Numbered from the stretch's first letter, positions 1 to 8,233 are shown. The stretch is 64,000 nucleotides of DNA from VKMB-3413 sp041027365 (GCF_041027365.1 NZ_JBFTEH010000003.1:62001-126000), one strand, 5' to 3'. Notes: a model not told the origin generated them from the letters alone. Translations and numbers: made by a program.

Positions 1-2
1 GG

Positions 3-515
3 CCGGGTCTAGCGTTGCAACGAGGAAGTCCCTTGAGGAAAATCGGAAAGCGGATCCGCGGTGCCACATACGTCCATAGAACTTCGATGGGCAGCCTTAC
101 TGGTTGCGAAATCACAAAGGCGCTGAGAGCCGAGGAGATAGCCGCCGGAATAGCGGACTGGAACGTTCTGAGGATCGATGCATCCCCGATCATAGCCTTG
201 CTGACATACGAAACATTCGAGAACCATGCCTTTCCGGCGCTTCTCCATTCCTGTCGAGTAGACGTGTCGAAAGGAACGGCGACGTGCCGGAGCTTCGCAA
301 ACTCGCGGAATCCCCTCATTCTGCATCGCAAGGAACTTCTGGTGGACCCGGCTCATCCGGACGTCGCGGAATGGGAAAGAATGACCAGGGCTCTCGAAGA
401 TGCCGGAGCATTCGAGAAACCTCACCTCATCGGCCGCCGTAACCAATGGATAGGCCGGCTTCGCGAAATGGGCTTCAGGGTGGAGGGGCCATGTCTAGTT
501 TCGATCCAACGATAA
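3..515 (+). CDS. C-terminal-type module of DNA-phosphorothioation-associated methyltransferase (partial or stand-alone)
   Basis: The frame is open to the left edge, so the true start may lie outside; the first usable codon is a TTG at 15. The protein carries an IGKRIRGATYVH stretch near its start and an NPLILHRKE motif in the middle, ending with an IGRRNQW..RLREMGF segment. From memory these match the roughly 160-residue C-terminal part of fused proteins named DNA phosphorothioation-associated putative methyltransferase (TIGR04096-like), where IGxxLPxAxYVHxSAL and NPPILHRKE are typical. Here the module sits before the methyltransferase gene instead of after it, and overlaps that gene by 25 bases in another frame, so the two are probably co-translated. 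The biochemical role of this module is unknown to me. Confidence 0.6.
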   Translation, partial: PGLALQRGSPLRKIGKRIRGATYVHRTSMGSLTGCEITKALRAEEIAAGIADWNVLRIDASPIIALLTYETFENHAFPALLHSCRVDVSKGTATCRSFANSRNPLILHRKELLVDPAHPDVAEWERMTRALEDAGAFEKPHLIGRRNQWIGRLREMGFRVEGPCLVSIQR

Positions 516-1942
516 CACCGGACAGCAGCCAGGACCTCGAGGTATTCCGGTATAGGACCGCACTGAACAGGAGCCGGCTCTCGCAGCCGATGGCCCTGCT
601 GACCTCCTACGGAGTGATCCGGCACGGCAGGACCATCCTCGACTACGGATGCGGCCAAGGCGATGACGTCTCGGGTCTTCAGGCCGCGGGGTACGACGTA
701 GCGGGCTGGGATCCGTTCTTCCGCGCCGACGCCCCGCTGCAAGCGGCGGACGTCGTGAATCTCGGCTTCGTCCTGAACGTGATCGAGGATCCTGCCGAGC
801 GCGCCGAAGCCCTGGCAAAGGCTTGGAGCCTGACCAGATGCGCCTTGGCCGTTTCAGTCATGCTGAGCACGGGTCAGCAAACGGCGGGGCAGCGGCCTTA
901 CGGGGACGGTGTGCTTACCTCCAGAGGCACTTTCCAGAAATACTACGGCCGAGCCGAACTGAGAGATCTCGTTTCCCGGGTCACCGGGGAGACCCCTCTG
1001 TCGGTCGCTCAAGGCATCGTCTTCGTGTTTCGAGATGAAGCCGCCGAAGACGAGTATCTGTTTGAGCGGCACGCGAGCCGCCGCCGAGACATTTCCGGCA
1101 TCGTCTCGCGCCGCGAGCGAAAGCAGCCGTTCCAGCGCCTCCCGGCCGCCGAACGCATCGCGCCGGCGCTGCAGGAGATAGCCGACTTGCTGCTTTCCCG
1201 CGGCCGGCTGCCCTATCCCGACGAGCTAAGTCCGGCATCGGGTTCGCTACTGCAATCGGAGAGGGTCTCGCTTCAACGGGCGTCCGACCTCGCGGTCTCA
1301 ACGGTGGTTTCAGCGGAGCGACTGCAAGAGGCCGGCAAACGCAGGCAGGAGGATCTTCTCGTCCATGCCGCGGCGACGCTGCTGCGGGCGCGCAAGGTCG
1401 AGGCGTCATCGGGATCTTCGATCGGAAGGGATATACGTAGTCATTTCGGAAGCCTGACCGCCTTCGAGGACCGAACCCGCAGCTTCCTCTTCGGCCTGTC
1501 CGACTCGGAAGCCGTGACTGCAAGCATGAACGCCGCAAATGCCTCGGGACTGGGCGTCATGGACGACGAGAACAGGCTGATCGTCGCCGGCCGGCGGCTG
1601 GATGAACTGTCCCCGGACCTGCGGACCTACGTGTCATGCGCCTCGATCCTCGGCGAGCCGGAAGGCGAGTTCCTGGCTCGCATCGACGCGGCCCGGAAGC
1701 GCGTGAAGTTCTTCCTGATCCAGAATCCCTCGGCGCCATGCCCCGTGACCGAGCAACAGATCGTGGTCGACCTCCGACGGCAGCAGGTGTTCGAGCAGAA
1801 CCGCTCTCGCAAGATCCTGCGGAAGGCCGACCTCTTCGGGATGTCGCCGCGCTCGAAGCAGAGGACCAAGGAGGCGGCACTTCGAGCCGCCCTCGCGCTC
1901 GAAGAGGCCGCAGTCTTCGCGGACGTCGCGGAGACAGGGTAG
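491..1942 (+). CDS. DNA phosphorothioation-associated putative methyltransferase
   Basis: The predicted protein has 483 residues. After an RYRTALNRSRLSQP lead-in it shows the S-adenosylmethionine-binding motif DYGCGQGDD at 51-59, then LGFVLNVIEDPAERAEAL and a DGVLTSRGTFQKYY segment. This combination is characteristic of the putative methyltransferase found beside dnd DNA sulfur-modification genes. The ATG at 491 is preferred over one at 446 because GGAGGGG precedes it at the right distance. The usual C-terminal YVH/HRKE module is missing here and is encoded by the preceding gene. The target of methylation is not established for the family. The dnd genes themselves are not in the window and might lie to the left. 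Confidence 0.75.
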   Translation: MSSFDPTITPDSSQDLEVFRYRTALNRSRLSQPMALLTSYGVIRHGRTILDYGCGQGDDVSGLQAAGYDVAGWDPFFRADAPLQAADVVNLGFVLNVIEDPAERAEALAKAWSLTRCALAVSVMLSTGQQTAGQRPYGDGVLTSRGTFQKYYGRAELRDLVSRVTGETPLSVAQGIVFVFRDEAAEDEYLFERHASRRRDISGIVSRRERKQPFQRLPAAERIAPALQEIADLLLSRGRLPYPDELSPASGSLLQSERVSLQRASDLAVSTVVSAERLQEAGKRRQEDLLVHAAATLLRARKVEASSGSSIGRDIRSHFGSLTAFEDRTRSFLFGLSDSEAVTASMNAANASGLGVMDDENRLIVAGRRLDELSPDLRTYVSCASILGEPEGEFLARIDAARKRVKFFLIQNPSAPCPVTEQQIVVDLRRQQVFEQNRSRKILRKADLFGMSPRSKQRTKEAALRAALALEEAAVFADVAETG

Positions 1943-2005
1943 CCGAAGGATCTCGCGACTTTCTCCGTTTGCACCTCGAATGGCAGCATAACAACGGAGG
2001 TGCCC

Positions 2006-2521
2006 ATGGATCGCTATCCCCGCACGGTCGAATCGCTCTACGTCGAGGTGACCTATGCCAACGGCGACGTCGAACATTACCCGATCGAACTTGACGGCGG
2101 ATATTGCACGAACGGCGAATACGCCCACAGCCTGAACAGAGCGCCCAATCATATCGTCGAGGCGTCCGAACGCTGCTCTTGGGCCTCAGACGACTTCATG
2201 TACGCCATCGGCGATGGCGGAGAGAGGTCCGGATCGGTGACGCCGGACGAATTCGAGTACGCCGACGAGGAGGGCGCGGAGCCGTTCAAGTGGCGGATCG
2301 TCGGCTCCGAAGCGGACCTGTGTCGCGAGAAGATGGCCTACTGGCTGGACCGGCTTCGCCCCGACGAGGTCCTTGCCATGCCGTCGGACAGCGACCTCGA
2401 CCCGGCCGACAAGAGGCGCCTCTACGACGACATCCGCTCCTACTGGTCGTGGATGAACGATCCGGTGGCGGAACTGGAGCAGATGGTGGCCTCGAGATCG
2501 GAAGCGTCGCCGGCGCCCTGA
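2006..2521 (+). CDS. Uncharacterised acidic protein
   Basis: This encodes 171 residues and is not recognised. ACGGAGGT lies just before the ATG, which supports 2006 over the GTG six bases earlier. The protein is strongly acidic and rich in Asp, Glu, Tyr and Trp, with no signal peptide or membrane segment. It begins with a beta-rich part (VEVTYANGDVEHYPIEL) and ends with a helical part. It follows the methyltransferase by about 60 bases on the same strand and precedes another unknown gene by about 50 bases, so it is likely part of one transcription unit, but no function can be inferred from the sequence. Confidence 0.6.
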   Translation: MDRYPRTVESLYVEVTYANGDVEHYPIELDGGYCTNGEYAHSLNRAPNHIVEASERCSWASDDFMYAIGDGGERSGSVTPDEFEYADEEGAEPFKWRIVGSEADLCREKMAYWLDRLRPDEVLAMPSDSDLDPADKRRLYDDIRSYWSWMNDPVAELEQMVASRSEASPAP

Positions 2522-2573
2522 GATCGCGACTTGCGGAATCGCCGGCTACTCTCCCGGCAACGTCGGAGGCTTC

Positions 2574-3398
2574 ATGTCCATCATCTCCTACACCTGCGCC
2601 AAGACAAACGTCCCTATCCGCGCGCTCGAAATGTGCGGATACGAGGACCATCCGCGGCGCCTGCTCGAAATCCGGTATTGGGAGAACGGGTCTCTGAAGA
2701 AAATCAGAGGCGGACTGGCCGGCGAAGAACTTTGCCTTCTCGGTGCCGAATGGGGCCATGCCCCAGTCAGCCTCATCGAGACGGGCCTTCACGACGAGAT
2801 CCTGAGAGGCACCGCCTTCGTTCTTGCGCCGAGCCTCTGCGGCGACGTGCCGGACAGCTTCCGCGGCCTGAGCCATGAGGATCCCGGGCAGGGCGATCTG
2901 ATGCTGAGCGAGGAGCTACAGCGCTACATCGACGAGCAGGGACGCCTGCCGTCCTTCGAGGTCTATCGGATGCTCTACTGCGACAGCATCCCGATCGAGC
3001 GTGCGGCGGCCCTCGACGACGAAACGCTGATCTCGCTGGGCCGCCTAAACCGTCGGCTGGAGGACGCTGTCCGGGAGCAGACCGGTCATCCGGTAGATCT
3101 GCAATGGCGCGTCGGGCGGCGCGGGTCGTTCTCCGTCTCCTCACGATATTTTCCCGAAGCGGGCCGGCTGAAGATAGGTTCGGACGACGATCTTATGGCC
3201 GCGACCCACCTCTTCGGGAACCTTGGCCGCGACCGGGAAGCCTCTGATCGCCGGGCGAGGGAATACAAGGTCCCAAGCCTTGAGGACATTAACCAACTCA
3301 GGCTGACGAACACGTTCCGAGCGATGGCGGGGCTCGAGCCATTCTGGATTCCCGGCGAAGAAGCGACTATGTCGGTGGGGTTGGAAGCGAGACCATGA
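2574..3398 (+). CDS. Uncharacterised protein
   Basis: This encodes 274 residues, not recognised. It has a short Cys-containing start (SYTCAKT, EMCGYED) that hints at, but does not prove, a small metal site. A mixed alpha/beta body with many charged residues follows, with no signal peptide or membrane segments. Codon use is like that of its neighbours. It runs in the same direction as the methyltransferase and the 172-codon gene before it, with short gaps, and is separated from the following phosphoesterase by about 140 bases that can fold into a branched RNA. Membership of an accessory defence-type operon is an inference from position only. Confidence 0.55.
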   Translation: MSIISYTCAKTNVPIRALEMCGYEDHPRRLLEIRYWENGSLKKIRGGLAGEELCLLGAEWGHAPVSLIETGLHDEILRGTAFVLAPSLCGDVPDSFRGLSHEDPGQGDLMLSEELQRYIDEQGRLPSFEVYRMLYCDSIPIERAAALDDETLISLGRLNRRLEDAVREQTGHPVDLQWRVGRRGSFSVSSRYFPEAGRLKIGSDDDLMAATHLFGNLGRDREASDRRAREYKVPSLEDINQLRLTNTFRAMAGLEPFWIPGEEATMSVGLEARP

Positions 3399-3409
3399 CC
3401 TACGAGACG

Positions 3410-3510
3410 AGGAAGCCCGTCGTGATGAAGAAGACGCCGCAGCGCTGACGCTGCCGGCGATCGCCATCACGCGCCCAGAGGGGCGGCTTTCCATCTCAGC
3501 CGGGCTTCCT
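3410..3510 (+). ncRNA. Candidate branched RNA structure between two genes
   Basis: A perfect 10-base pairing joins 3410-3419 (AGGAAGCCCG) with 3501-3510. Inside it are two further stems: 3422-3427 with 3465-3470, which contains 3439-3444 with 3449-3454 closed by a CTGA loop, and 3472-3476 with 3481-3485 closed by an AGAG loop. Together they form a three-way junction ending about 28 bases before the phosphoesterase start. It does not match a riboswitch class I know, and GC-rich DNA gives many chance stems, so this is a tentative call. Confidence 0.25.
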
Positions 3511-3538
3511 GCACCGGCCAGTCTCGAGGTCCGGCGCC

Positions 3539-4357
3539 ATGAACACGACGCGCCTTCTCATCCTGTCAGATCTCCATCAGAACGACGGCGGCCGGCCGTT
3601 CGACCCGGCCACCGAGATCACTGCGCCATTCGACGTCGCGATCGTCGCGGGCGACTGCGCCGGCCGGCTGACGGACTCCATCACATGGCTGGGCGAGCGC
3701 TTCGCCGGCACGCCGACCATCTACGTCCCGGGAAACCACGACTTTTACAGAAACGGCGGCCCGTTCGGCTTCACGATCGACGACGAGTTTGCCGCCGGCC
3801 GCGATCTGGCTGCGGGGCTCGGCGTCACGCTGCTGTCCGACGACGCCTTCGAGATTGCGGGAATCCGCTTCCTTGGCGCGACGCTCTGGACCGACCTGCG
3901 CTCGCGCATCCATGCGAGCCGGCGTCACGCGTTCGCCGAAGCGAACAGGTGGATGAACGATTACCACTGCATCCACCGCGCCTCCTCGACGCGCCGGTCA
4001 CGCCGGATCACGCCCGACGACACGCTCGCCTGGCACCGCACCTCTCGACGCTTCCTCGCCGAGGCCTTCGACGGCGGCGATCCGCGCCGCACGGTCGTCG
4101 TCACGCACCATGCGCCCAGCCTGCGGTCGCTCTCGTTGCCGAACGACACCCTGAACCACTGCTACGCCAGCGACCTCGAGCCGGAGATCGCGGAGTGGCG
4201 GCCGGCCCTGTGGGTCCATGGGCACATCCACGCCGCCAGCGACTTCAGGATTGCCGAAACACGGGTCTTGGCGAACCCGCTCGGCCGGGCCGGCGAGAAC
4301 AGCGCCTTCCGGGCAGATTCGATCGTTTCGCTCAACGTGGCCGAAACCGCCGCATGA
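3539..4357 (+). CDS. Metallophosphoesterase (calcineurin-like)
   Basis: The protein has 272 residues and shows all the metal-binding blocks of the calcineurin-like phosphoesterase superfamily in order: SDLH at 10-13, GD at 38-39, GNHD at 65-68, THH at 189-191 and HGHIH at 227-231. It lacks a signal peptide, so a cytoplasmic two-metal hydrolase is expected. The substrate is not predictable; the superfamily includes phosphodiesterases, nucleases and nucleotide hydrolases. The conserved residues all appear intact. It is followed after 35 bases by another unknown gene, with a perfect palindrome in between, and its position beside phosphorothioation-related genes suggests an accessory rather than a housekeeping role. 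Confidence 0.85.
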   Translation: MNTTRLLILSDLHQNDGGRPFDPATEITAPFDVAIVAGDCAGRLTDSITWLGERFAGTPTIYVPGNHDFYRNGGPFGFTIDDEFAAGRDLAAGLGVTLLSDDAFEIAGIRFLGATLWTDLRSRIHASRRHAFAEANRWMNDYHCIHRASSTRRSRRITPDDTLAWHRTSRRFLAEAFDGGDPRRTVVVTHHAPSLRSLSLPNDTLNHCYASDLEPEIAEWRPALWVHGHIHAASDFRIAETRVLANPLGRAGENSAFRADSIVSLNVAETAA

Positions 4358-4360
4358 GAC

Positions 4361-4386
4361 GCTCCGGGGTCGATCGACCCCGGAGC
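4361..4386. promoter_or_regulatory. Perfect 26-base palindrome between metallophosphoesterase and next gene
   Basis: The 26 bases from 4361 to 4386 read identically on both strands (half site GCTCCGGGGTCGA). It begins three bases after the phosphoesterase stop and ends six bases before the next ATG, leaving no room for a normal ribosome binding site outside the stem. No T-run follows, so it is either a translation-controlling hairpin or a protein-binding site rather than a classic terminator. Confidence 0.5.
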
Positions 4387-4392
4387 ACCGTC

Positions 4393-4929
4393 ATGCCCAA
4401 AGCCGCGTTCTCGCCCGACGCCGTCCGCAAGGCCATCGAGCGTCTTCCTGTCCAGTCTACGAAGGACGTGAAGGAGATGCGTCGCCGGGGCGAGGCCAAT
4501 CGGCTCCCGGATCTGATCGATGCATGCGACGCCGAACTGGCAAAGCGCCCGATCGAGTACGACGGCGATACGGCGGCACGAATGCTCGTGGCCGAAGGCG
4601 TCGTCGAGAACTTCGACCTCGCTTCGGCGACCCGCTACGCCTTCTCGCAGGTCCTGCAGGCATCCGAGGAGGAGCGCCGGATCCTCGCCTGGATCGCCGC
4701 CAACCCGGGCGGCTCCTATGCTGATGCACTGAAAGCCTACGGGAAGGGCGATCTCTCACTTGCGATCGGGCACCTGGTCTACGACAGGTTCGGCTGCTTC
4801 CGCCGGTTCGTGAAAGACCATGAGGACCAGTCGTCCGTCCTGATCCAGAAGGAGCGCGGTCAGGGGAGCGTGCGCTACACGCTGCGTCCTGAGGTGTTGC
4901 CCGTGCTGAGCGACCTGGGCCTCATCTAG
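4393..4929 (+). CDS. Uncharacterised protein
   Basis: This encodes 178 residues and is not recognised. The frame is open far upstream through the phosphoesterase gene, but the only sensible start is the ATG at 4393 just after the palindrome. The N-terminal third is basic and helical (KAIERLP, KEMRRRGEANRLPDLIDA). The C-terminal part resembles a winged-helix fold in pattern (helix-turn-helix-like stretch followed by a VRYTLRPEVL strand), which would suit nucleic-acid binding, but this is only an impression. There are no cysteines arranged as a metal site and no membrane segment. Confidence 0.55.
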   Translation: MPKAAFSPDAVRKAIERLPVQSTKDVKEMRRRGEANRLPDLIDACDAELAKRPIEYDGDTAARMLVAEGVVENFDLASATRYAFSQVLQASEEERRILAWIAANPGGSYADALKAYGKGDLSLAIGHLVYDRFGCFRRFVKDHEDQSSVLIQKERGQGSVRYTLRPEVLPVLSDLGLI

Positions 4930-5029
4930 CCCATCACCTCCTCCCGTCCGACAGCCGAAGACCGCCCGAAGGCGCGTGACGCCCGGTGATCCCTGCCTAG
5001 TTGTTCTATCGAACATCAGGGAGGAGCAG

Positions 5030-6310
5030 ATGGCCAGGGACAGCATGGAAAGGTTCGATCCCGGGAGGCGGCGCGTACTGACGACGGCCGCCCTCGGAGG
5101 CGCGGCTCTGGGCGGCGCCGGGATGCTCGGCGCGCGATCGGCGATGGCGCAGGCGGCCGGCCCGCTCGTCCCGCGGTCGATGCTCGAGCAGGGGCAGCCG
5201 ATCGTTACGCCGCCCTACGGCGTGCCTTCGAAGTTCGAGAAGGACGTGGTGCGGCGCCCGACGGACGGGACCCCGACCGACCTCTCGTCCTGGAGCTTCA
5301 CGCCACTGCAGGACCTTCACGGCATCATCACCCCGAATGGGCTGTTCTACGAGCGCCATCACAACGGCGTCCCGACGATCGACCCGGACCAGCACAAGCT
5401 GATGATCCACGGCCTCGTCGAACGCCCGCTGGTCTTCACCATGAACGACTTGATGCGGTTCCCGGCGGTTTCGGTGATCCACTTCCTCGAATGCTCCGGC
5501 AACTCGCTTTCGGAATACACCAAGCCGGCCGCCTCGGTGCAGACGACGCATGGCCTTCTCTCCTGCGTCGAGTGGACCGGGGTGCGCCTGTCGACGCTGC
5601 TCGACGAGGTGGGCGTGAAGCCGGAGGGCAAGTGGATTCTCGCGGAGGGCGCCGACGCCGCGGCGATGACGCGCTCGATCCCGATGGAGAAGGCGCTCGA
5701 CGACGCCCTCATCGCCTTCGGCCAGAACGGCGAGGCGCTGCGGCCGGAGCAGGGCTATCCGGTGCGCCTGCTGCTGCCGGGCTTCGAGGGCAACATGAGC
5801 ATCAAGTGGCTGCGGCGGCTCAAGGTCGGCGACCAGCCCTTCATGACCCGCGAGGAGACCTCGAAGTACACCGACCTGATGCCGGACGGAAAGGCGCGGC
5901 AGTTCACCTGGACGATGCAGGCGAAGTCCGTGATCACCAGCCCCGCCGCCGGCGGCATGATCGAGGGCGGCCCCGGCCCCGTCCAGATCACCGGCATCGC
6001 CTGGTCGGGCGCCGGCCGCGTGAAGAAGGTCGACGTCTCCGTCGACGGCGGCCGCTCCTGGACCGAGGCGACGCTCGACGGCGAGCCGCTGCCGAAGGCC
6101 CTGACACGGTTCCGGCTGCCATGGCGCTGGGACGGCTCGCCGACGGTCATCGCGAGCCGGGTGACCGACGAGACGGGCTACGTTCAGCCGACGCGGGAGG
6201 ACCTCATCTCCGAGCGCGGCAACGCCTACACCTATCACTACAACGCCATCGCGCCGTGGAAGATCGGCCGGAACGGGGAGGTGACCAATGCCTATGCTGC
6301 CGGAGCATAA
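5030..6310 (+). CDS. soxC: Sulfite dehydrogenase molybdopterin subunit, SoxC-like
   Basis: This encodes 426 residues of the sulfite oxidase family. It oxidises sulfite-level sulfur in the periplasm and passes electrons to the cytochrome encoded next. A twin-arginine signal (RRRVLTTAALGG from residue 13, cleavage near AMA at 40) explains export after molybdenum-cofactor loading. The cofactor-binding cysteine is C155 in HFLECSGNS. The C-terminal dimerisation domain is present with VDVSVDGGRSW. The start is supported by GGGAGGAG before the ATG. It overlaps the cytochrome gene by 23 bases. A 5-base-arm repeat TGTTC-TATC-GAACA lies at 5002-5015 just upstream and could be an operator. No soxXYZAB genes are seen nearby. 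Confidence 0.9.
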   Translation: MARDSMERFDPGRRRVLTTAALGGAALGGAGMLGARSAMAQAAGPLVPRSMLEQGQPIVTPPYGVPSKFEKDVVRRPTDGTPTDLSSWSFTPLQDLHGIITPNGLFYERHHNGVPTIDPDQHKLMIHGLVERPLVFTMNDLMRFPAVSVIHFLECSGNSLSEYTKPAASVQTTHGLLSCVEWTGVRLSTLLDEVGVKPEGKWILAEGADAAAMTRSIPMEKALDDALIAFGQNGEALRPEQGYPVRLLLPGFEGNMSIKWLRRLKVGDQPFMTREETSKYTDLMPDGKARQFTWTMQAKSVITSPAAGGMIEGGPGPVQITGIAWSGAGRVKKVDVSVDGGRSWTEATLDGEPLPKALTRFRLPWRWDGSPTVIASRVTDETGYVQPTREDLISERGNAYTYHYNAIAPWKIGRNGEVTNAYAAGA

Positions 6311-6917
6311 GACCGCCGCGGCGCTGGCTGCCGTCTTCCTCGCCGCCTCCACCGTCGCCGGCTTTGCTCAGCCGGCCGGCAAGGGCTCTCCCGCCGAACC
6401 ACTCGGGATCGGCACGAAGCCGTCCGACGCGCTCGTGAAGGCGTGGAACATCGACATCGCGCCGGACGGCAAGAACCTGCCCGACGGAAGCGGCTCGGTG
6501 TCTCAGGGACAGAAGATCTTCGCGGGCACCTGCGCAGCCTGTCACGGCGAGAAGGGACAGGGCGGCGAAGGAATGATCGGCGGCCGCCTCGTGGGCGGCA
6601 AGGGCACGCTCGCGACGGACAAGCCGGTCAAGACCGTCGGAAGTTACTGGCCCTACGCCACGACGCTCTACGACTACGTCCACCGCGCCATGCCGTTCAA
6701 CGCGCCGCAGTCGCTGACGCCGGACCAGGTCTACGCGGTCTCGGCATACGTCCTAAACCTCAACGGGATCGTCCCGGACGACGCAGTGATGGACAGGAAC
6801 ACGCTGCCGAAGGTCGAGATGCCTAACCGCGACGGCTTCGTGCAGATGGACACGAAGACGCTGGCGAAGACGACGGCCTGCATGAAGGACTGCAAGCCGC
6901 TCGTCGGGCGGCCATAG
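6288..6917 (+). CDS. soxD: Mono-haem cytochrome c subunit of sulfite dehydrogenase, SoxD-like
   Basis: This encodes 209 residues with an N-terminal signal peptide (hydrophobic stretch to about residue 27). A single haem c site CAACH lies at 82-86, with a Met-containing distal region (RAMPFNAPQSL). It is the expected electron acceptor of the preceding molybdoenzyme, and its start lies inside that gene, so translation is coupled. Classical SoxD proteins are longer and carry two haems; this one has only one. The C-terminus keeps two cysteines in an ACMKDCKP stretch that do not form a haem motif. Confidence 0.85.
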   Translation: MPMLPEHKTAAALAAVFLAASTVAGFAQPAGKGSPAEPLGIGTKPSDALVKAWNIDIAPDGKNLPDGSGSVSQGQKIFAGTCAACHGEKGQGGEGMIGGRLVGGKGTLATDKPVKTVGSYWPYATTLYDYVHRAMPFNAPQSLTPDQVYAVSAYVLNLNGIVPDDAVMDRNTLPKVEMPNRDGFVQMDTKTLAKTTACMKDCKPLVGRP

Positions 6918-6958
6918 TGCCCTGACCCTGCCGCAGGCCGGCAAGTCCTCGGCAGATT

Positions 6959-6986
6959 GACCGGCCGCGCATCTCGACGGCCGGTC
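6959..6986 (+). terminator. Hairpin after soxCD
   Basis: Nine-base perfect arms (GACCGGCCG and its complement) enclose a 10-base loop, starting 42 bases after the soxD stop. No T-run follows, so it may be a Rho-type or mRNA-stabilising hairpin rather than a strong intrinsic terminator. The rest of 6918-7165 shows no gene that I can support. Confidence 0.4.
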
Positions 6987-7165
6987 GCCGGACTTCAACT
7001 CCAGAGGCTGAAGGCGCCTGCGGAGGCGCGGATGAGATGGCCGGGGGCGGAGACCGGCGTCACCGCCGAGGGCGCCGGCGGTCTTCTCATGCCCCGCAGG
7101 AAGCGCGACGCTTCTGACTTTCGCCGCTCAAGGCGATCCTCGGAGAGATCACCGGGGGCATTGCA

Positions 7166-8233
7166 ATGACGATCATCGATCAGTTCGGGAGGAACGGGAA
7201 TCTCCAGGATGTCCTTCGAGGGCTCCTCGAACGGAATGGGGCTGGGGATCTCGTCGCCCATCACGCAGTCCGCAAGAGCAAGGATCTGCGGGTGATCTAT
7301 ACGGTGGCGGAGCGCGGCGGCTTCAGAGACGCCTGGGTCTGCGTCCTCTCCCGGTCGGGTGGCGGCGGGGCAAGGTTCGACCTGCGAAGTGCCGAAGTCC
7401 TGCCGGAATGGGATGTCCCCCATCACTTCGACATGCCGACCCACCTCCTCGACATGCTGAGCGAGGCGGGCGGTGCGGGCTCGGCCGAATGGCGGGATCT
7501 GTGCCGCCTGAGGGCGGACCTCCGTGCTCGCGTTCCGGGAAAGCCTCCGAAGCGCGGCGACGTGCTGACGGTTTCCTGCGTGGACCACCCGATCTCCTTC
7601 GACGACGGCATGCCTCGCCTTCTCTGCACGTCCGCCAATGCCCACGAGGTCGAAATGGTGCTGCTGGACGGGGCAGGAGATCCAGGAGGACAGACATTCC
7701 GACTGAAGCCGGACATGGTCCGCTCCGTCCGCCGGCCGCGCCACGAGGCGAGACCAGACCGGCTGGACTACCTGCTCGCCCACTCGGGGAAGACTTTGGA
7801 GGCGATCCATGGAAACCGGAAAGGTCCTCTCGACGAAAATGCCCTTCTCTGGCCGGCCTGCGGTGCCGGCGTTGTCGTCACCGCTGGCGAAGAGATCTGG
7901 TGGCTGGATCCCATCCGCGCGGATATGACGCCATGGGAAGTCGAGATCGTCGCGCGGTGGCAAAAGAAGGGGTTCGCTCTGGTTTCGTTGCTGTCGCCGG
8001 ACGGAAGGTATTCCATGGATTTCGTGGTCGGGAGATCCCCGGACGGCGAGATCGTCGCCTTGGGCGACACGCGGGCGGGTCCCGACTGTGATGCGGTACG
8101 GTTCGCGGTGGAAGCCTGGCTGGCCCGTCGCCCTCTCGTGCAAGGATGGGACTTCCCGATGAGCCCGTCGGAGCCGAACAGCGCCGACGGGCCGGATCAG
8201 GAGGAGAATTTCGCGCCGACGCCCATGAACTGA
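7166..8233 (+). CDS. Uncharacterised 355-residue protein, paralogue A
   Basis: This is not a family I can name. The protein is soluble with no signal peptide. It has exactly the same length as the product of 9136-10203 and aligns with it throughout: HHAVRKSKDLRVIY against HRLMRKSDDLIHIY, AAWVC-like AWVC, LPEWDVPHHFDMPTHLLD against MPDWSMPYMFEMPEDLLD, SAEWRDLCR against AAEWRALCR, GMPRLLC against GIPRLLC, and C-termini ending FAPTPM and FRPAPM. The most diverged part is the central 190-260 region. The pair must come from an old tandem duplication. The pattern of conserved Trp, Asp and Arg residues gives no catalytic signature I recognise. Confidence 0.65.
   Translation: MTIIDQFGRNGNLQDVLRGLLERNGAGDLVAHHAVRKSKDLRVIYTVAERGGFRDAWVCVLSRSGGGGARFDLRSAEVLPEWDVPHHFDMPTHLLDMLSEAGGAGSAEWRDLCRLRADLRARVPGKPPKRGDVLTVSCVDHPISFDDGMPRLLCTSANAHEVEMVLLDGAGDPGGQTFRLKPDMVRSVRRPRHEARPDRLDYLLAHSGKTLEAIHGNRKGPLDENALLWPACGAGVVVTAGEEIWWLDPIRADMTPWEVEIVARWQKKGFALVSLLSPDGRYSMDFVVGRSPDGEIVALGDTRAGPDCDAVRFAVEAWLARRPLVQGWDFPMSPSEPNSADGPDQEENFAPTPMN

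Noticed and set aside
3685..4929. A single 414-codon frame covering the phosphoesterase and the next gene
   Set aside because: The first part is an alternative-frame shadow of the phosphoesterase; only the segment from the ATG at 4393 looks like a protein.
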